From assembly GCF_000687475.1 (NCBI RefSeq), contig NC_057317.1, positions 3,162,001-3,226,000 on the forward strand: a stretch of DNA of 64,000 bases, written 5' to 3'. Numbering within the stretch: the first letter of the stretch is position 1; the number at the start of each line of letters is the position of its first letter. Shown here in pieces: positions 35,786 through 46,093 of the stretch. A program made the position numbers and the translations under genes. Under the pieces are notes generated by a model. That model did no database searches. It saw only the letters and a program-made list of their open reading frames with translations, and was not told where the DNA came from. This DNA comes from Ustilaginoidea virens. Its lineage: Eukaryota > Ascomycota > Sordariomycetes > Hypocreales > Clavicipitaceae.

Positions 35786-36766
35786 ATGTCCATCACACTT
35801 GCGTCCACTCCGCTCCCAGTGTCCTCCGTACCGGCTGAAGACGATACGCTTGCCAACCCTACCGCTTCGTCCCTAACTTACCAACCACAGCAGAAATCCC
35901 TATCCGTTACTTTGAACGGTCCCAGCATCGTGACCCTTTCCGCCATCCTCGTGCTATCCCTTCACACCCTTGGATCTGTCCTCACGCAATGCCTTGTCCT
36001 GCTCACCCCTCTGGTTCTGTTGTTACGAAACGACTATTGCAATTTCATCAGCCTCGGACCTGGAGGCACGCCGTCCACCTTCTCCGGCTACCTCCAAATC
36101 GCGTGGTGGAGGCTTTGGGCCCTCCGTGACCCATTCACGCTCTCAAAAAACTTCGATTCGTCAACACAGGCTGGGATTTTGCCGGAGCAGCACCTGCCGT
36201 ACAGGCATGGTCTGCGGCCCGTCGTCGCTGGGATCGCCCCCCAGCGGCAAATCGATCAGCATGGTTCGAGGCACAGCTACCAGACCTTGAGAAGGGCAAT
36301 GGTGAAAGTTGGCCATCTTCATCCCAACAAGTTCGGCACAGAGAGGTCGTGTGTAGAAAAGCATGGCCTGGCACTTTTCGCCAAACATGCTTTGAGAACA
36401 AACTGCCAGGGAGAGATTGTTCATGTCCATGATTCGGACCACTCTATGCACATGTGTTTGCATGCCGATGACATAAGACAAGTCTTGCGCAAGGGCTGGG
36501 GTCAGAGGCATCCCCTGGCGAGGAGAGGATGGTTTCTACAGATGCCAGTGTCGCCGAACTTTGTCATGGTTTACGCCCCTCGGGGTGAGTGCCCGCCCTC
36601 TGGCTTTTTTTTTTTTTGTTTTTGACCGGAAATACGTTTTCGCAAATGACAAGATGACCTCTTCCACTCACACGCAAGAGCAGATGAATGTGAGCTGCAG
36701 ATTGTATACAGAATCATCGAGGCTGCTGTTTGGTATACCGTCGAAGAACGCGTTTCCCTTTCGTAG
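35786..36766 (+). CDS. Membrane-anchored luciferase-fold domain protein (DUF5519-like)
   Basis: Exons 35786-36584 and 36684-36766; 293 residues. A hydrophobic segment (about 48-80) anchors the N-terminus, followed by the LGPGGTPSTFSGYLQIAWWRLWALRDPF motif typical of fungal members. The C-terminal domain has RPVVAGIAPQRQIDQHG, SCVEKHGLALF, GEIVHVHDSDHSMHMCLHADD, and GWGQRHPLARRGW...FVMVYAPR, with conserved His residues that suggest a small-molecule or metal site. The 99-nt intron opens GTGAGT, contains a T-run and ends AGAGCAG; it restores MVYAPRDECEL and the final helix RIIEAAVWYTV. The family is named from structural similarity to a luciferase domain; catalysis is not known. The call rests on motif recall and is moderately sure. 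Confidence 0.75.
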
Positions 36767-36977
36767 CTGAATCTCAGCCTATATCAGCCTATATATAGTC
36801 AAGGAAGTTCTGGCATCTGGTCTTGAAGCAAGCGGTTCGACGGGGACCATCAGCAAACACTGTTTTAATATTTACACTTGGGTATCTAGCTCATTCCCCC
36901 CCCTCCAGTGATAGTACAAGAAAAAAAAATATAAAATATAAAATAGAAACCGACCCGTCTGCGTAAGTCCGTTTGCA

Positions 36978-38218
36978 TTAGTCTGAATCAGCATCGTTGC
37001 TAGCATCCTTGTTGGATTTCCTGTATTTCTCTTTCCCGGTTTTGATGAATGCTTCCACCACTCGTCCGTCGAAGCTTCGGCCGTGCATCAGCTGAATACA
37101 CGCCATTGCCGAGCTCGTCTCCTTGAACCGCACTGACACAATGCCGTCTGGCTCTTCATCGTACAAGACAACACTCGTGACCGTACCCAATTTGGAACAC
37201 TCGTCTCGAATATCCTCCTTGATCTCCAACAATGCGGCTGGGTCCTCCTCAAGCTCCTCGAGCGTAAACATGTGGCGCAGGATGACCGTCTTGTTCTTCT
37301 TGGCAGTCGACTGTGCAATGGACGGATACGGCTCATCATCGTCCCAATCGGCCAGTTTCGCATCCAACTTCTGCGTCTTTTTGATTATTTTCTGGCGATC
37401 CCGATTGTTTCGTTGCCTCTTCTCTCCCTCGTGCCCGCCATTGCTGTCTTCCGGAGCGGCCGCCCCATTCTTGTCATACTGCGTCTTTTTGTAGGTCGAA
37501 TCCGCCGCTTGTACTCGGATCCTGCCCTCTCGCGTGCCTGTAGACGTCGTGCGAAAATCCGTGTCGTCCAACAGCATGATGGCCATGTCTACGCTTTGGG
37601 GTTTGAAGAAGACGACTAACGCGTCTCCCTTGAAGTTGCCGGATTCGTCCGTGTAGAGCTTGATTCTTGGGGCGCCACTGTCGATTTCCTCTGCAATCAC
37701 ACCTGCTTTGCGGGAAAAGAGTTCGTAAACTTCCGACGCGGTGGCGTCGAGAGGTAGCCCGGTAACGTAGACGGCCGTGTTTTGTTTGGGCTGCGGCGCC
37801 AGCTTTTGCTTCTTGCTCGGTCGCGTCGGCTGAAGTTGATCACCACGCTGGGGGTGCAAACGCCCTTGTCAGCTTTCCGGCAAACCGTCTGCACTGGCTT
37901 TTCCCCTCGCCAGGTGCGAGAAAAGGAGAGCCTCGTCCGACGTGAAGCGCTAAAGGTCATGGAGCTCACCTCTGACCCGTCGTCTGCCTCATGCTGCCTT
38001 GTTCTCGCGCCGACGGTGGGCTCTTGATCGGGAAAGCTGTCATGCGGCTGCTGTTCAATGTCGCCGTGTTCATGAGGAAGCCAACGCTTCAGCTCTTGGT
38101 GGAACTCGAGTTCGGTGCCGTCATCTTGGACAGCAATGAATTTGTTGTCGAGCCTGGAGAAGGAAATACGGTCGTCCGCATCAAACTCTTGAACATCAGT
38201 CGGAAACGGTGGCTCCAT
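36978..38218 (-). CDS. cus2: U2 snRNP splicing factor Cus2/Tat-SF1-like
   Basis: Exons 38218-37970 and 37847-36978; 372 residues. Tat-SF1/Cus2 proteins bind SF3b1 and U2 snRNA early in spliceosome assembly. After an N-terminal GLDNK/DDGTELEF-like segment come RRM1 (about 104-190, AVYVTGLPLDATASEVYELF and KGDALVVFF), a Lys/Asp-rich linker and a second RRM of the UHM type (about 255-345). The UHM has TVILRHMFTLEEL, a long helix, IVSVRFKETSSAMACIQLMHGRSFDGR, where RSF is the Arg-X-Phe ligand-binding motif. The C-terminus is acidic (DASNDADSD). The 122-nt intron (37969-37848) is phase 0, GTGAGC...CCCCAG. A further in-frame Met exists at 38299, but the protein resembles its family only from MEPPFPTD. 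Confidence 0.88.
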
Positions 38219-38998
38219 GTTGGACGCAAGTTTGCGAGTATGATGTCTCTCGACAACGGCTCCTGCTAGAAAAGAATGGTGGCTGCGCGACTCGATCAAA
38301 AGAGAGGTTTATATCAAGCTGTGTTCTTGCAGCAATTGAAGGTTCTTCGTGTCCAACGTCAGGCCCCCGTTGTTGATAAGTGTGGAGCAACGCTTGCAAG
38401 GCTTCTTGGAGACCAGAGGCAATGCGCCACCACAATAGCTAGATATGCATCATTTGAACTCGCAATATGATTACAAAGTTTAGAGAGCGTTATTTTAAAA
38501 ATGGTATTCCTTCAAAAATACGATGGTCATGTATCTTTATGGGCCTAGTGCGTACTCTCGTGATGCTGTTGCTGTAGTGTTTAGGATTGCAAGACGCAGC
38601 CTCCTTCCTCCTAATCCTAGAATACCTAGCCCTACTAACGTCAAGACGTCTATTACTACAGGAAATATGGCTACGACGTCGAAAAATTTGGCGGCATTGG
38701 ACCTATATCAAATGATAGGGAACTGAAAAAGGGTCATGTGTCGACAAGGCGCAGTGAAGTGTCACAGCAGCTGAGTAGTCTCTGGCTGTCCTGTTCCTCC
38801 CTGCATCGTCGTCATTGCACCAGACAGACAAATTCTTCCTATCTTCTACCACTTACCGGCTACCTACCTCCTAACCCAGGTCTCGATTTGGGAAGTACCT
38901 CATATCTAGGAGGTAGTTACCGACCATAACTTATCCACAAGTGTCATCAAAGGCCAGGTTTGGCATCCATACTCCTGTAATTCCCCAAATTCAAACAA
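38219..38998. other. Region between cus2 (-) and rpn13 (-)
   Basis: Promoter of cus2 and 3' flank of rpn13. The stretch 38455-38720 is AT-rich with many CTA/TAG words (CCTAGCCCTACTAACG-like), unlike its neighbours; possibly a small decayed repeat. A TACCTACC cluster is at 38863. Confidence 0.45.
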
Positions 38999-40561
38999 TC
39001 ACTGCACATCTTCCTTGACAGTCTTTCTGACACCGTCGACAAACGCCTTGACAGCCTGCCCGCCCCCCAAAGGCATCTGACCACCTGGCATGTAGCCACC
39101 ATTTTCAACTCGTACACCCAAAGCATCCGCAACTCCTGGCAATCCCCCATCCCGAAGAGCCATGGTCAAGACTCCCAGAGCTTGGTTGAACTGTGGGCTT
39201 CGAAGCACTTTTTTCAGCAAACCTCGTTTATCGTCCAGTGAGAGCGATGCCTTGGCTCTCTCGACTGTGCCTGCAGATGGTTCTTTTTGACCTTCCTCAT
39301 CAGAGGGGAAACCAGCAGTTAGAACAATAACGGTAGGAGGCAAAAGGCTCAGGAGAGTGTCAATGAAATCTGAGGATGCCCCGTCGATCATTGGCACTGT
39401 CATCGTTGAAGTGAGCAGATGGCTGAGATGTGGATATGGTACATCCGAATGTTGTTGTTGTTGTCCTCGTTGAAGCCCCTGCTGGTCTCTCAACGAATTC
39501 AAAAAGTTCCTCACTGCTGCAGCAGCATCTGGTGCTGATAAGGAAGCCCTAGAGGCTAGTCAGCTCAGAAGTCACGATGCAACGCAATGAAGCAAAATGT
39601 GTGTCATGTGTCATTTCCTTAGCTTTCATCTGCGACAGATGTAAAACTCTAATACTAATACAGCAATGAAAAGGTGGGGGAGGGGAAGCCACTGTCAGGC
39701 CAGCTCTGTTTTATATTTTCTTTAAAAAAAAAAAAAAGAACCCCTGACATCAAGAGAAAGGTTGCTGCCAATTTCTCCCGAGGAATCAATCAAGGTAATT
39801 GGGGTTGACCTACGCTCTGGCGCCATCGGCACCACCTTCTCTTGCTTCTTCGCCTTCTTGTCTTACATCGCCTCCGGTAGCATCAGGGCCAGCGCCGCCA
39901 CTACCACTCCCTCTATGAGCATGCGAGTCTCGATGACCTTCAACATCTTCCATGGGTTCGTCATCGTCGTTCCCGTCGTCTCGTCCATCATCAACATTTC
40001 TGATAGAGGCAAGCTCCGCAGAAACGTTGACTTCTTCCCCTTGAAGCAGTTGATTGACTATTTCACCGATCTTGCGGTCCCTTGGGCTGAACCAGCTGGG
40101 ATTCCCGTCCCGGCCTTGGGGTTTCGACTGCAGCCAGAACAGGTAACGCTGAGATGAAGATGCAAACTTCAAAACAAACATGCGACCGTTCGTTTTTGAG
40201 GTAGGGTGGGCGGCGTCGTATTCGTAGGAAACAAAGCTGCCGTCGGCCGGGACCATGACCAAGTCAAGCTCCGGGTTGTCGACCGTTTGATCGCGTTTGC
40301 GCCAGCAGAAATGTATCAGATCTGGCCGCCGTGTAAGCTATGAACATGTACAATGGAGGAGACGAAACCTACCATCCTCGGAATACAAGTATAGATAGCC
40401 TGGTTGAGGTTGAGGTTTGACCTTGAGTGGTCGTGATGAAGAGTCCTATTGCCCAGTCAATACGATGGTGGTAGTGTAATAACTGAGATAAGGCAATAAG
40501 CGCAACTTACATCAATCTCGCATTGACCAGCTTTGAATGTGATTATCGGCGCAATAGGCAT
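38999..40561 (-). CDS. rpn13: 26S proteasome ubiquitin receptor Rpn13 (ADRM1)
   Basis: Exons 40561-40511, 40445-40373, 40321-39814 and 39548-38999; 393 residues. Rpn13 binds ubiquitin chains and docks on Rpn2; in animals and many fungi its C-terminal domain recruits the deubiquitinase Uch37. The N-terminal Pru domain (about 5-115) reads ITFKAGQC...KVKPQPQPGYLYLYSEDDLIHFCWRKR, PELDLVMVPADGSF and VLKFASSSQRYLFWLQ. An acidic linker (DDGRDDGNDDDEPMEDVE) leads to a C-terminal DEUBAD domain (about 245-390; LRSPQFNQALGVLTMALRDGGLPGVADALGV). Yeast Rpn13 lacks the DEUBAD, so this is the full-length type. Introns are 65, 51 and 265 nt; exon 3 runs open past the last donor for one codon, but the GTAGGT...CTCTAG join restores the frame. 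Confidence 0.92.
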
Positions 40562-42135
40562 CTTGGCTCGCTTTTATGTATTAGTCCTTAAAGCATATAT
40601 TGCGGAGGAATCAAGAGGAGATGGAGGATGCGTATGAGCGAGAGGGATGAGGTGGATGAAATCAGTTAATCCGAAATAGTTGCTTGACACACCAGGTCAG
40701 TCTACAGGAGCTCTTACGTCGAGCTTCACTCAACCAGTTCTACAGTACGGTCAGCGGGCCGACAGATCATCCGGTTCTAGTGGGGTTACGGATACGTTTG
40801 TGTGGGCTCCAACCAAACTTTGCAGCAGGGGGTCATTGCTGGGGAAAAAAAAAAAAGCTTAAATTTCCATGCTCATTTGCTCTGCACTCGAATTTTTCAT
40901 CCTTTGAACATCCGAATTTGACTGTGACAAGTCTCTGAAACCATGTACTTGACCAATCTGTAGCTACGCACCTCATGACATGCGTCTGTCTTGATTAGAT
41001 TGGAGCATTGCGACATTCACTCAAAAGTCGATAATCATGTGGTTCGTTTCTCCGTCGTTCCATGGAATGTAAGTACAGCAACAGCTGCCTTCAGACTACA
41101 CAAATTACCCTGCGTGGATTCAATGATGAGAACAATTGGTCCGTGTTTCGGAGGCGGACTCAAGACCCGCCGATTGACGAAACAACAAGCATTTATGCAC
41201 CTCTGATCTTTGTCCTTGAACTCGATATTTTGCTTGGGATGTCTTGCAAAGCGGTGGAAGCTAACGAGCATCCAGTCTTAGCCTTTCGCACTTCGACAGT
41301 GGGCACCATGCCACCTTGGTGGACGTCACCTGTTATCCGATGCTTTTTTCAAAACACTGCCTGTCTGGGAATAAAGGACAATTAAGCAAGGACTGACCAA
41401 GCCCATAAATCCACGGCAGACTTGAACTGCTATATCCAGCAACTCTCCCGCAATGGGCGGCTGAGGCAGAACCGGATTAATCGCATAGTAGACCCAGCCG
41501 TAGAGACGCTCAGCGTTGCCGCTGTGTTGGACGTCTAGTGACTAATGCCCGCTCGTTTATTGTTCACCCATTCTCACGACTGGCCCCTTCATACTCCGTG
41601 GCAGCAATGCAAGCGTCACCAATGGAAGCCCATACGTTGATAAAATAGCAAGCATGCGAGGTTTCTGAGCAACTCTGGATGATATATCTGCTCTCGAAGT
41701 CGTGAGATGATGAAGACTTTTAACATCCACGATGGACAGCCAAACCCAAACAGTCAGCAACTTGCTATTGTGCCATTTGAAATCAAAGGAACAAGAGTTT
41801 TGCGCAGAATACCACATGCATGTCACTTGCAGCTTGAAGGCGGTGCAGCACAACTGTTGCTTGTCCGTAGCGCCTCAGGACAGCATACCACAACCCGTGG
41901 AGGGCCCAGCTTGAAATCATGCCGTCTGGTAGGTACGTTGACACGTAGAGAGCTTGGCACTGGCCCAAAATGCTTGGTGGGGTAAATGAGATGGCTGGAG
42001 CAATGGCTTTCTTCCCATCTTCTATCGACACGTCTGCCATTCGAGCCGCACATTTGTAGAAAACATATGCAAGAGTTGTTTCGGTTTCCGAGAATCCCTT
42101 CTTACGCTCGGTCGTGTCCAAAGAAGATCAAGAAC
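40562..42135. promoter_or_regulatory. Shared upstream region of rpn13 (-) and psf1 (+)
   Basis: About 1.6 kb between divergent starts. Several open frames of 70-110 codons overlap on both strands but none has a recognisable family or a consistent exon structure. I see no further gene. Confidence 0.45.
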
Positions 42136-42975
42136 ATGTATGGAGATCAAGGCGTGAAATTGGTACGGCAGCGACAATTCTCACACCACGTGAAGCTGAG
42201 ACTGACTTCGTTCCAGGTGCAACACGCCAAGAGGACGCAAAACCTGGCGCATTTGCCACCGTATCAAGCTGAGCTTGTTCGCGCAGTGACAAGAGAGGTT
42301 CGCGACCTTGACAAGGATGCCAAAGACCTCCTCCAACCCTTCCAAGGCTCCTTTGATCCGGCGGCAGATCAAGCCATCGCATGCACTCTGCTCGTCAATC
42401 ACATGTCCATGCGACGCAACAAGCGCTGTCTTTTGGCATACCACAGAACTCGCACAGAAAAGTTGGAGGAGCTGGTCTGGAATGGCTCGGACGTCATCGA
42501 TCTGTCAGGTCAGCAAGTACGCGACTCGACAAGCGCGACGAATGGCATACCACAAGCTGCAGATGCCTCGACAAGCAGCCTCAGTCCCCAGGAGGAGGAT
42601 TATGTGAGGCAATACAGCGATCTTCTGGCAGCGTATAAAGGCCAGTGGACAGAAATCGACCTGACCGGCAGCCTAGAGCCTCCACGGGATCTCTTCATCG
42701 ACGTGCGGGTTCTCAAAGATGCTGGAGAGATTCAGACCGAATACGGGTTTGTATTGCCCTGTAATTGTTTAATTCTGGCGCTCTTCTCATCCGGACTTTT
42801 TTTTCTTCGACAAGAAGATAAAGAAAGTAAAGGAGCAAAGGAAAGAGCGGAAAGAAAAACTCAAGCTGACATGTAGTGCAGGTCGATTACCTTGACGAAA
42901 AACAGTCAATTTTACGTTCGCCAAGGCGACGTTGAGCGATTAATCGCTCAAGGATATCTGCAGAGACTCAGTTGA
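42136..42975 (+). CDS. psf1: GINS complex subunit Psf1
   Basis: Exons 42136-42162, 42217-42746 and 42882-42975; 216 residues. GINS joins MCM2-7 and Cdc45 to form the replicative CMG helicase. The start MYGDQGVKLV is the family N-terminus; NLAHLPPYQAELVRAVTREVRDLD, the ACTLLVNHMSMRRNKRCLLAYHRTR core and EDYVRQYSDLLAAYKGQWTEIDLTGSLEPPRDLFIDVRVLKD are near-invariant. The last exon supplies the small B-domain strand ITLTKNSQFYVRQGDVERLI. Intron 1 is only 54 nt, a multiple of three and without a stop, so a retained form would be in frame with 18 extra residues. Intron 2 (135 nt) starts with the atypical donor GTTTGT and ends GTGCAG. Confidence 0.93.
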
Positions 42976-43049
42976 AATCTGCAAACTTGATATCCAAGGA
43001 ATCGTACTGTGCATAGCATAACGGGACCATTGCTTTGATTTGATCAACA

Positions 43050-43290
43050 TCAAAATGCGTCGTCCAGCACATGTTCAACGACTCGGAAGCCGAGACCATA
43101 GCCTTCAAGCATCTCTCCGTGCCCACCCACAATGACACGAAGCAATCCCCCTGTTGAAAGAAACGAGAGCCTTTTTTGTTCTAGAGAAAGAATTCTGCAG
43201 GACGCCTTGTACAGCTGCCAGTTGAGCTCCAGGCTTGGGCATCGAACATTCCAACGCAACACCCGACAAATGAATATTAAGGGACATGCC
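43050..43290 (-). pseudogene. Possible frameshifted fragment of a HAD-type hydrolase
   Basis: On the minus strand two overlapping frames each resemble part of the C-terminal half of HAD phosphatases: one has SGVALECSMPKPGAQL (like the GxxKPxP motif III region), the other LYKASCRILSLEQKRLSF followed by EMLEGYGLGFRVVEHVLDD. A single shift between frames would join them. No N-terminal DxD motif was found upstream. Weak evidence; it could be chance. Confidence 0.22.
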
Positions 43291-43891
43291 CTTCCACGAC
43301 GCGAAGGATAGGCCGAATCAAGCCAGATGAGTGTCTTGCACAAACAGCGACCAGGTGCATTCGCTGTGCTTGTAAACAGGGTAGTACGACGACGACGGCT
43401 TCAAATGCATGGCCTTTAGCCAACATGCTAAAGACTCGGCTCATCCAATTGAATTGACCTCCTGGGCGAGTGACTGGACAAAACATCCTTCGTATTTCAA
43501 ACCAGGTCATGTTGTCCCAGTCGCCTCATTTGCCCGGATCTGCCCGGATTTGCCTCAGTTGGACCAAGTCTTCCGTCGGTCATGAGGAGCAGTCAGCCCA
43601 AAAGACGGGTCATAGAGGGGTGCAAAGAGATCCAGAACCATCACCTTACACGGCTGGGGATACGTCCAGCCCAAGCACCCTGCCAAAGCACGCCAATGGA
43701 ATTACGCTAACTATGCCCCCGTTGCAACCCAAGTTGTCGTCCCGTCAATCCTCTCAAGAGCGAGCTTTGTTCTCCGAGCTCGGTCAACGATGCGAGCACA
43801 TGCCCCCTGTTCCGAACGCAGTTATCCATAGCGAAGAGATTGAAAACTCTCGCATCCTCGACCATGCGACCATGCTGCGTCCACCCCTGTC

Positions 43892-44056
43892 ATGGACCCC
43901 GCACCGAGTAGTACGGGATATATCTGGGGTAACGTGGCTCGCTGGTCGCCACGCAATGACCTCGGGACGGCCTCCTGGCCGTTTGCCATCATACAGCACA
44001 TCTTGGCGGCTTTTCTGCTCCTCGACTCGTTGCAGGCCTGGATAATTGGAATGTGA
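43892..44056 (+). CDS. Candidate 54-residue membrane peptide (small ORF)
   Basis: ATG to TGA gives 54 residues: a polar start (MDPAPSSTGYIWGN), a basic segment (ARWSPRND) and one strongly hydrophobic helix (about residues 29-54) reaching the stop. Protein-like composition is better than that of the overlapping longer frames, but I recognise no family and cannot exclude chance or a last exon of a lost gene. Confidence 0.25.
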   Translation: MDPAPSSTGYIWGNVARWSPRNDLGTASWPFAIIQHILAAFLLLDSLQAWIIGM

Positions 44057-44701
44057 AGCACGCGAGGTACGAGACCGGGGCTGCAGGGAGGTTATAGGCG
44101 TGTAGTCGAGAGAGTGACTTGGTTCTGTGGCACGATATCGACGAGTGCTTGGCTGGAGATGCGAAACGGAGATGATGAGTAGCAGTGGATATGTCGGCCG
44201 CAAGAAAAAGTTTCCTACGCAGTATTGGGGCTCTATTGTTAAAGCTGGCAGGCGTTTTGTTATCGTAAGACGCAGGTGTTTTATGTTATCGTGATGGGCA
44301 ACTTTCATGTACGATTGGTTCACAGGCTAGATTTCTCTTGCCAACAGGCAATGAGCTAAATTGGGCAGGCTCATGGAACGAAGCGTCCGCCCGAGAGAAG
44401 AGCTTTGGCAAGTTTTTGTAGATTTGGCTTCGCTTCTCGGCCTCGTCCTACATCACCAGGCTCCAAAGGCCCGTGTTTGCGGGTTGACTCGTTGGCCTCT
44501 TCGTAGCCGCCGTTCACCGACTTTACTTGGCAAGCAAGACTTGGTAGAGCCAAGGAGGCAATCCGACCAGACATTGAACGTTGGTTACCAGGCTCTGTAA
44601 GCTTAGATGGATACCGTTTTAGGGGAAGGCCATCCGGGCCAGAAGCAGAAGACCTTGACCGGCGGAGGACAAGCCAGTCTCATTGTGGCACAGGAATGCA
44701 A

Positions 44702-44746
44702 GTTGCCCAAATGCACGTTGTCCAAATGCACGTTGCCCAAATGCAA
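44702..44746. repeat. Tandem repeat, 3 x 15 bp (GTTGCCCAAATGCAC)
   Basis: Three near-perfect 15-bp copies with one or two substitutions, intergenic. Confidence 0.88.
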
Positions 44747-45340
44747 GTGCTCACTGCTCAGGATGGCGGCATACTTGGAAGTATTGCACAATCCTTTCAA
44801 GTGATACCTCCCCGAGATACCCGGTAGTACCGGTACAGTGCGGATGCCGAGTCCCGACCCTGGCGTGGATGCACGCGATAGGCTGGTACCTAAGGTATAC
44901 TACTAGGCAGGTATCTAACATAAGGTGCCTCCAGGTAGGAGGTACTTGAGGTAGACACGTGCTCCGCGGTATGTACCGTACATGCACTGTGTTGGCGGCC
45001 GGGGGTGGGCATTTGTAACTCGGAAAGAATACGGAAAACTTTGAACGGGAAACGGAACAAAAAGCAACCAGACGCCTGGCCATTCCGGTGTTCGGCTATT
45101 GGGCATTGGCCTGCCCGAGGAGTCGACCGGGTGGCACTGGGCTGCAGCTGCGGCTGCCAGCAGGGGGCAGCCACAGGCCCCGCAGAGCCAGAGCAGCTCG
45201 CACTTGGCAGTGACGGGGGTTGCGCCTCAGCAGCCCCATCGGACTTGCAGCACGCCATCGACGTGAACAAATCGTCAACTCGATCAATGCCTACATGTCT
45301 TCTACCGCCTACAGCTGCAGCAGCTGTCGGCCTGGGCCTG

Positions 45341-45376
45341 AAAGGGAAAGGGAAAGGGAAAGAGAAAGGGAAAGGG
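45341..45376. repeat. Hexanucleotide array AAAGGG
   Basis: Six copies of AAAGGG, the fourth changed to AAAGAG; intergenic. It differs from the fungal telomere unit TTAGGG. Confidence 0.85.
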
Positions 45377-46093
45377 GCCAACTTCCTCTCTGTGCGTTGC
45401 AGAGGTAAGGTTACATGAAGGAGACAGGTTGAAGGTAGGCAGACTGTTGCAGGTCCCGTCCCATGTCTGCAATCAATGCTTCCCAACGACATTGGAAACT
45501 TTTACAGACAGGCACAGACACTGGTTAGCGTGGCACCAAAAGTACAGCATTGCGATGCACGTGCAGGTTGAGATGGCGCTGGCCGCTAGGTGACTAGGCC
45601 AAAGCCGAAGCAGCAGCAAGAATGTGGCGTGGCGACTGGACATCATCACTCAAGCAGAATCATGACCAAATCGGCCGTCGCCCGCTTTTCCATCCACACC
45701 AACACCCACACCCATGTTTTTTTTTTTTAAAGTGACAAGGGTCAAAGCATAAAGACGTCGCCATTGTGGAGCTCATGCTTCCCGCTAACAGTAGGAAATT
45801 GGACGACCTTGATGTGAAGCTCTTGCTCTTGGACTCGCAACTTGGGAAGCGAGAGCCCTTCACTCTTCACTCTTCACTCCTCATCTTTCTTCTTGTTCCT
45901 CTTGCTGACCGTGCTATGGCTTCACGCTTAGTCCATTGAACTGGGTTCTTGAAATTCGGCTGCTCGAGTTTTCGAATCCACCTTCCATTGGGGAGTATTT
46001 CGCCACACACATTCGCCCATGGGACAAAGCTAAAGCTCCTTGACTGTTCATCAGGTGGGGGAGCCGTCGGCGCTGGTTGCTGGCAGCTGAACC

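Larger units (their letters stand above)
42976..46093. other. Intergenic region, about 3.1 kb, psf1 to the Vsb1-like gene
   Basis: No full gene recognised. It holds a possible decayed HAD-like fragment (43050-43290), a 54-codon candidate small ORF (43892-44056), a 15-bp tandem repeat (44702-44746), a TACCTA/TAGGTA cluster (44886-44960) and an AAAGGG repeat (45341-45376). Confidence 0.5.

Noticed and set aside
43784..44323. 179-codon minus-strand frame
   Set aside because: Low-complexity Arg/Ser/Thr composition, no motif, and overlapped by other open frames of similar length.
45341..45376. Interstitial telomere repeat
   Set aside because: The unit is AAAGGG, not TTAGGG/CCCTAA.
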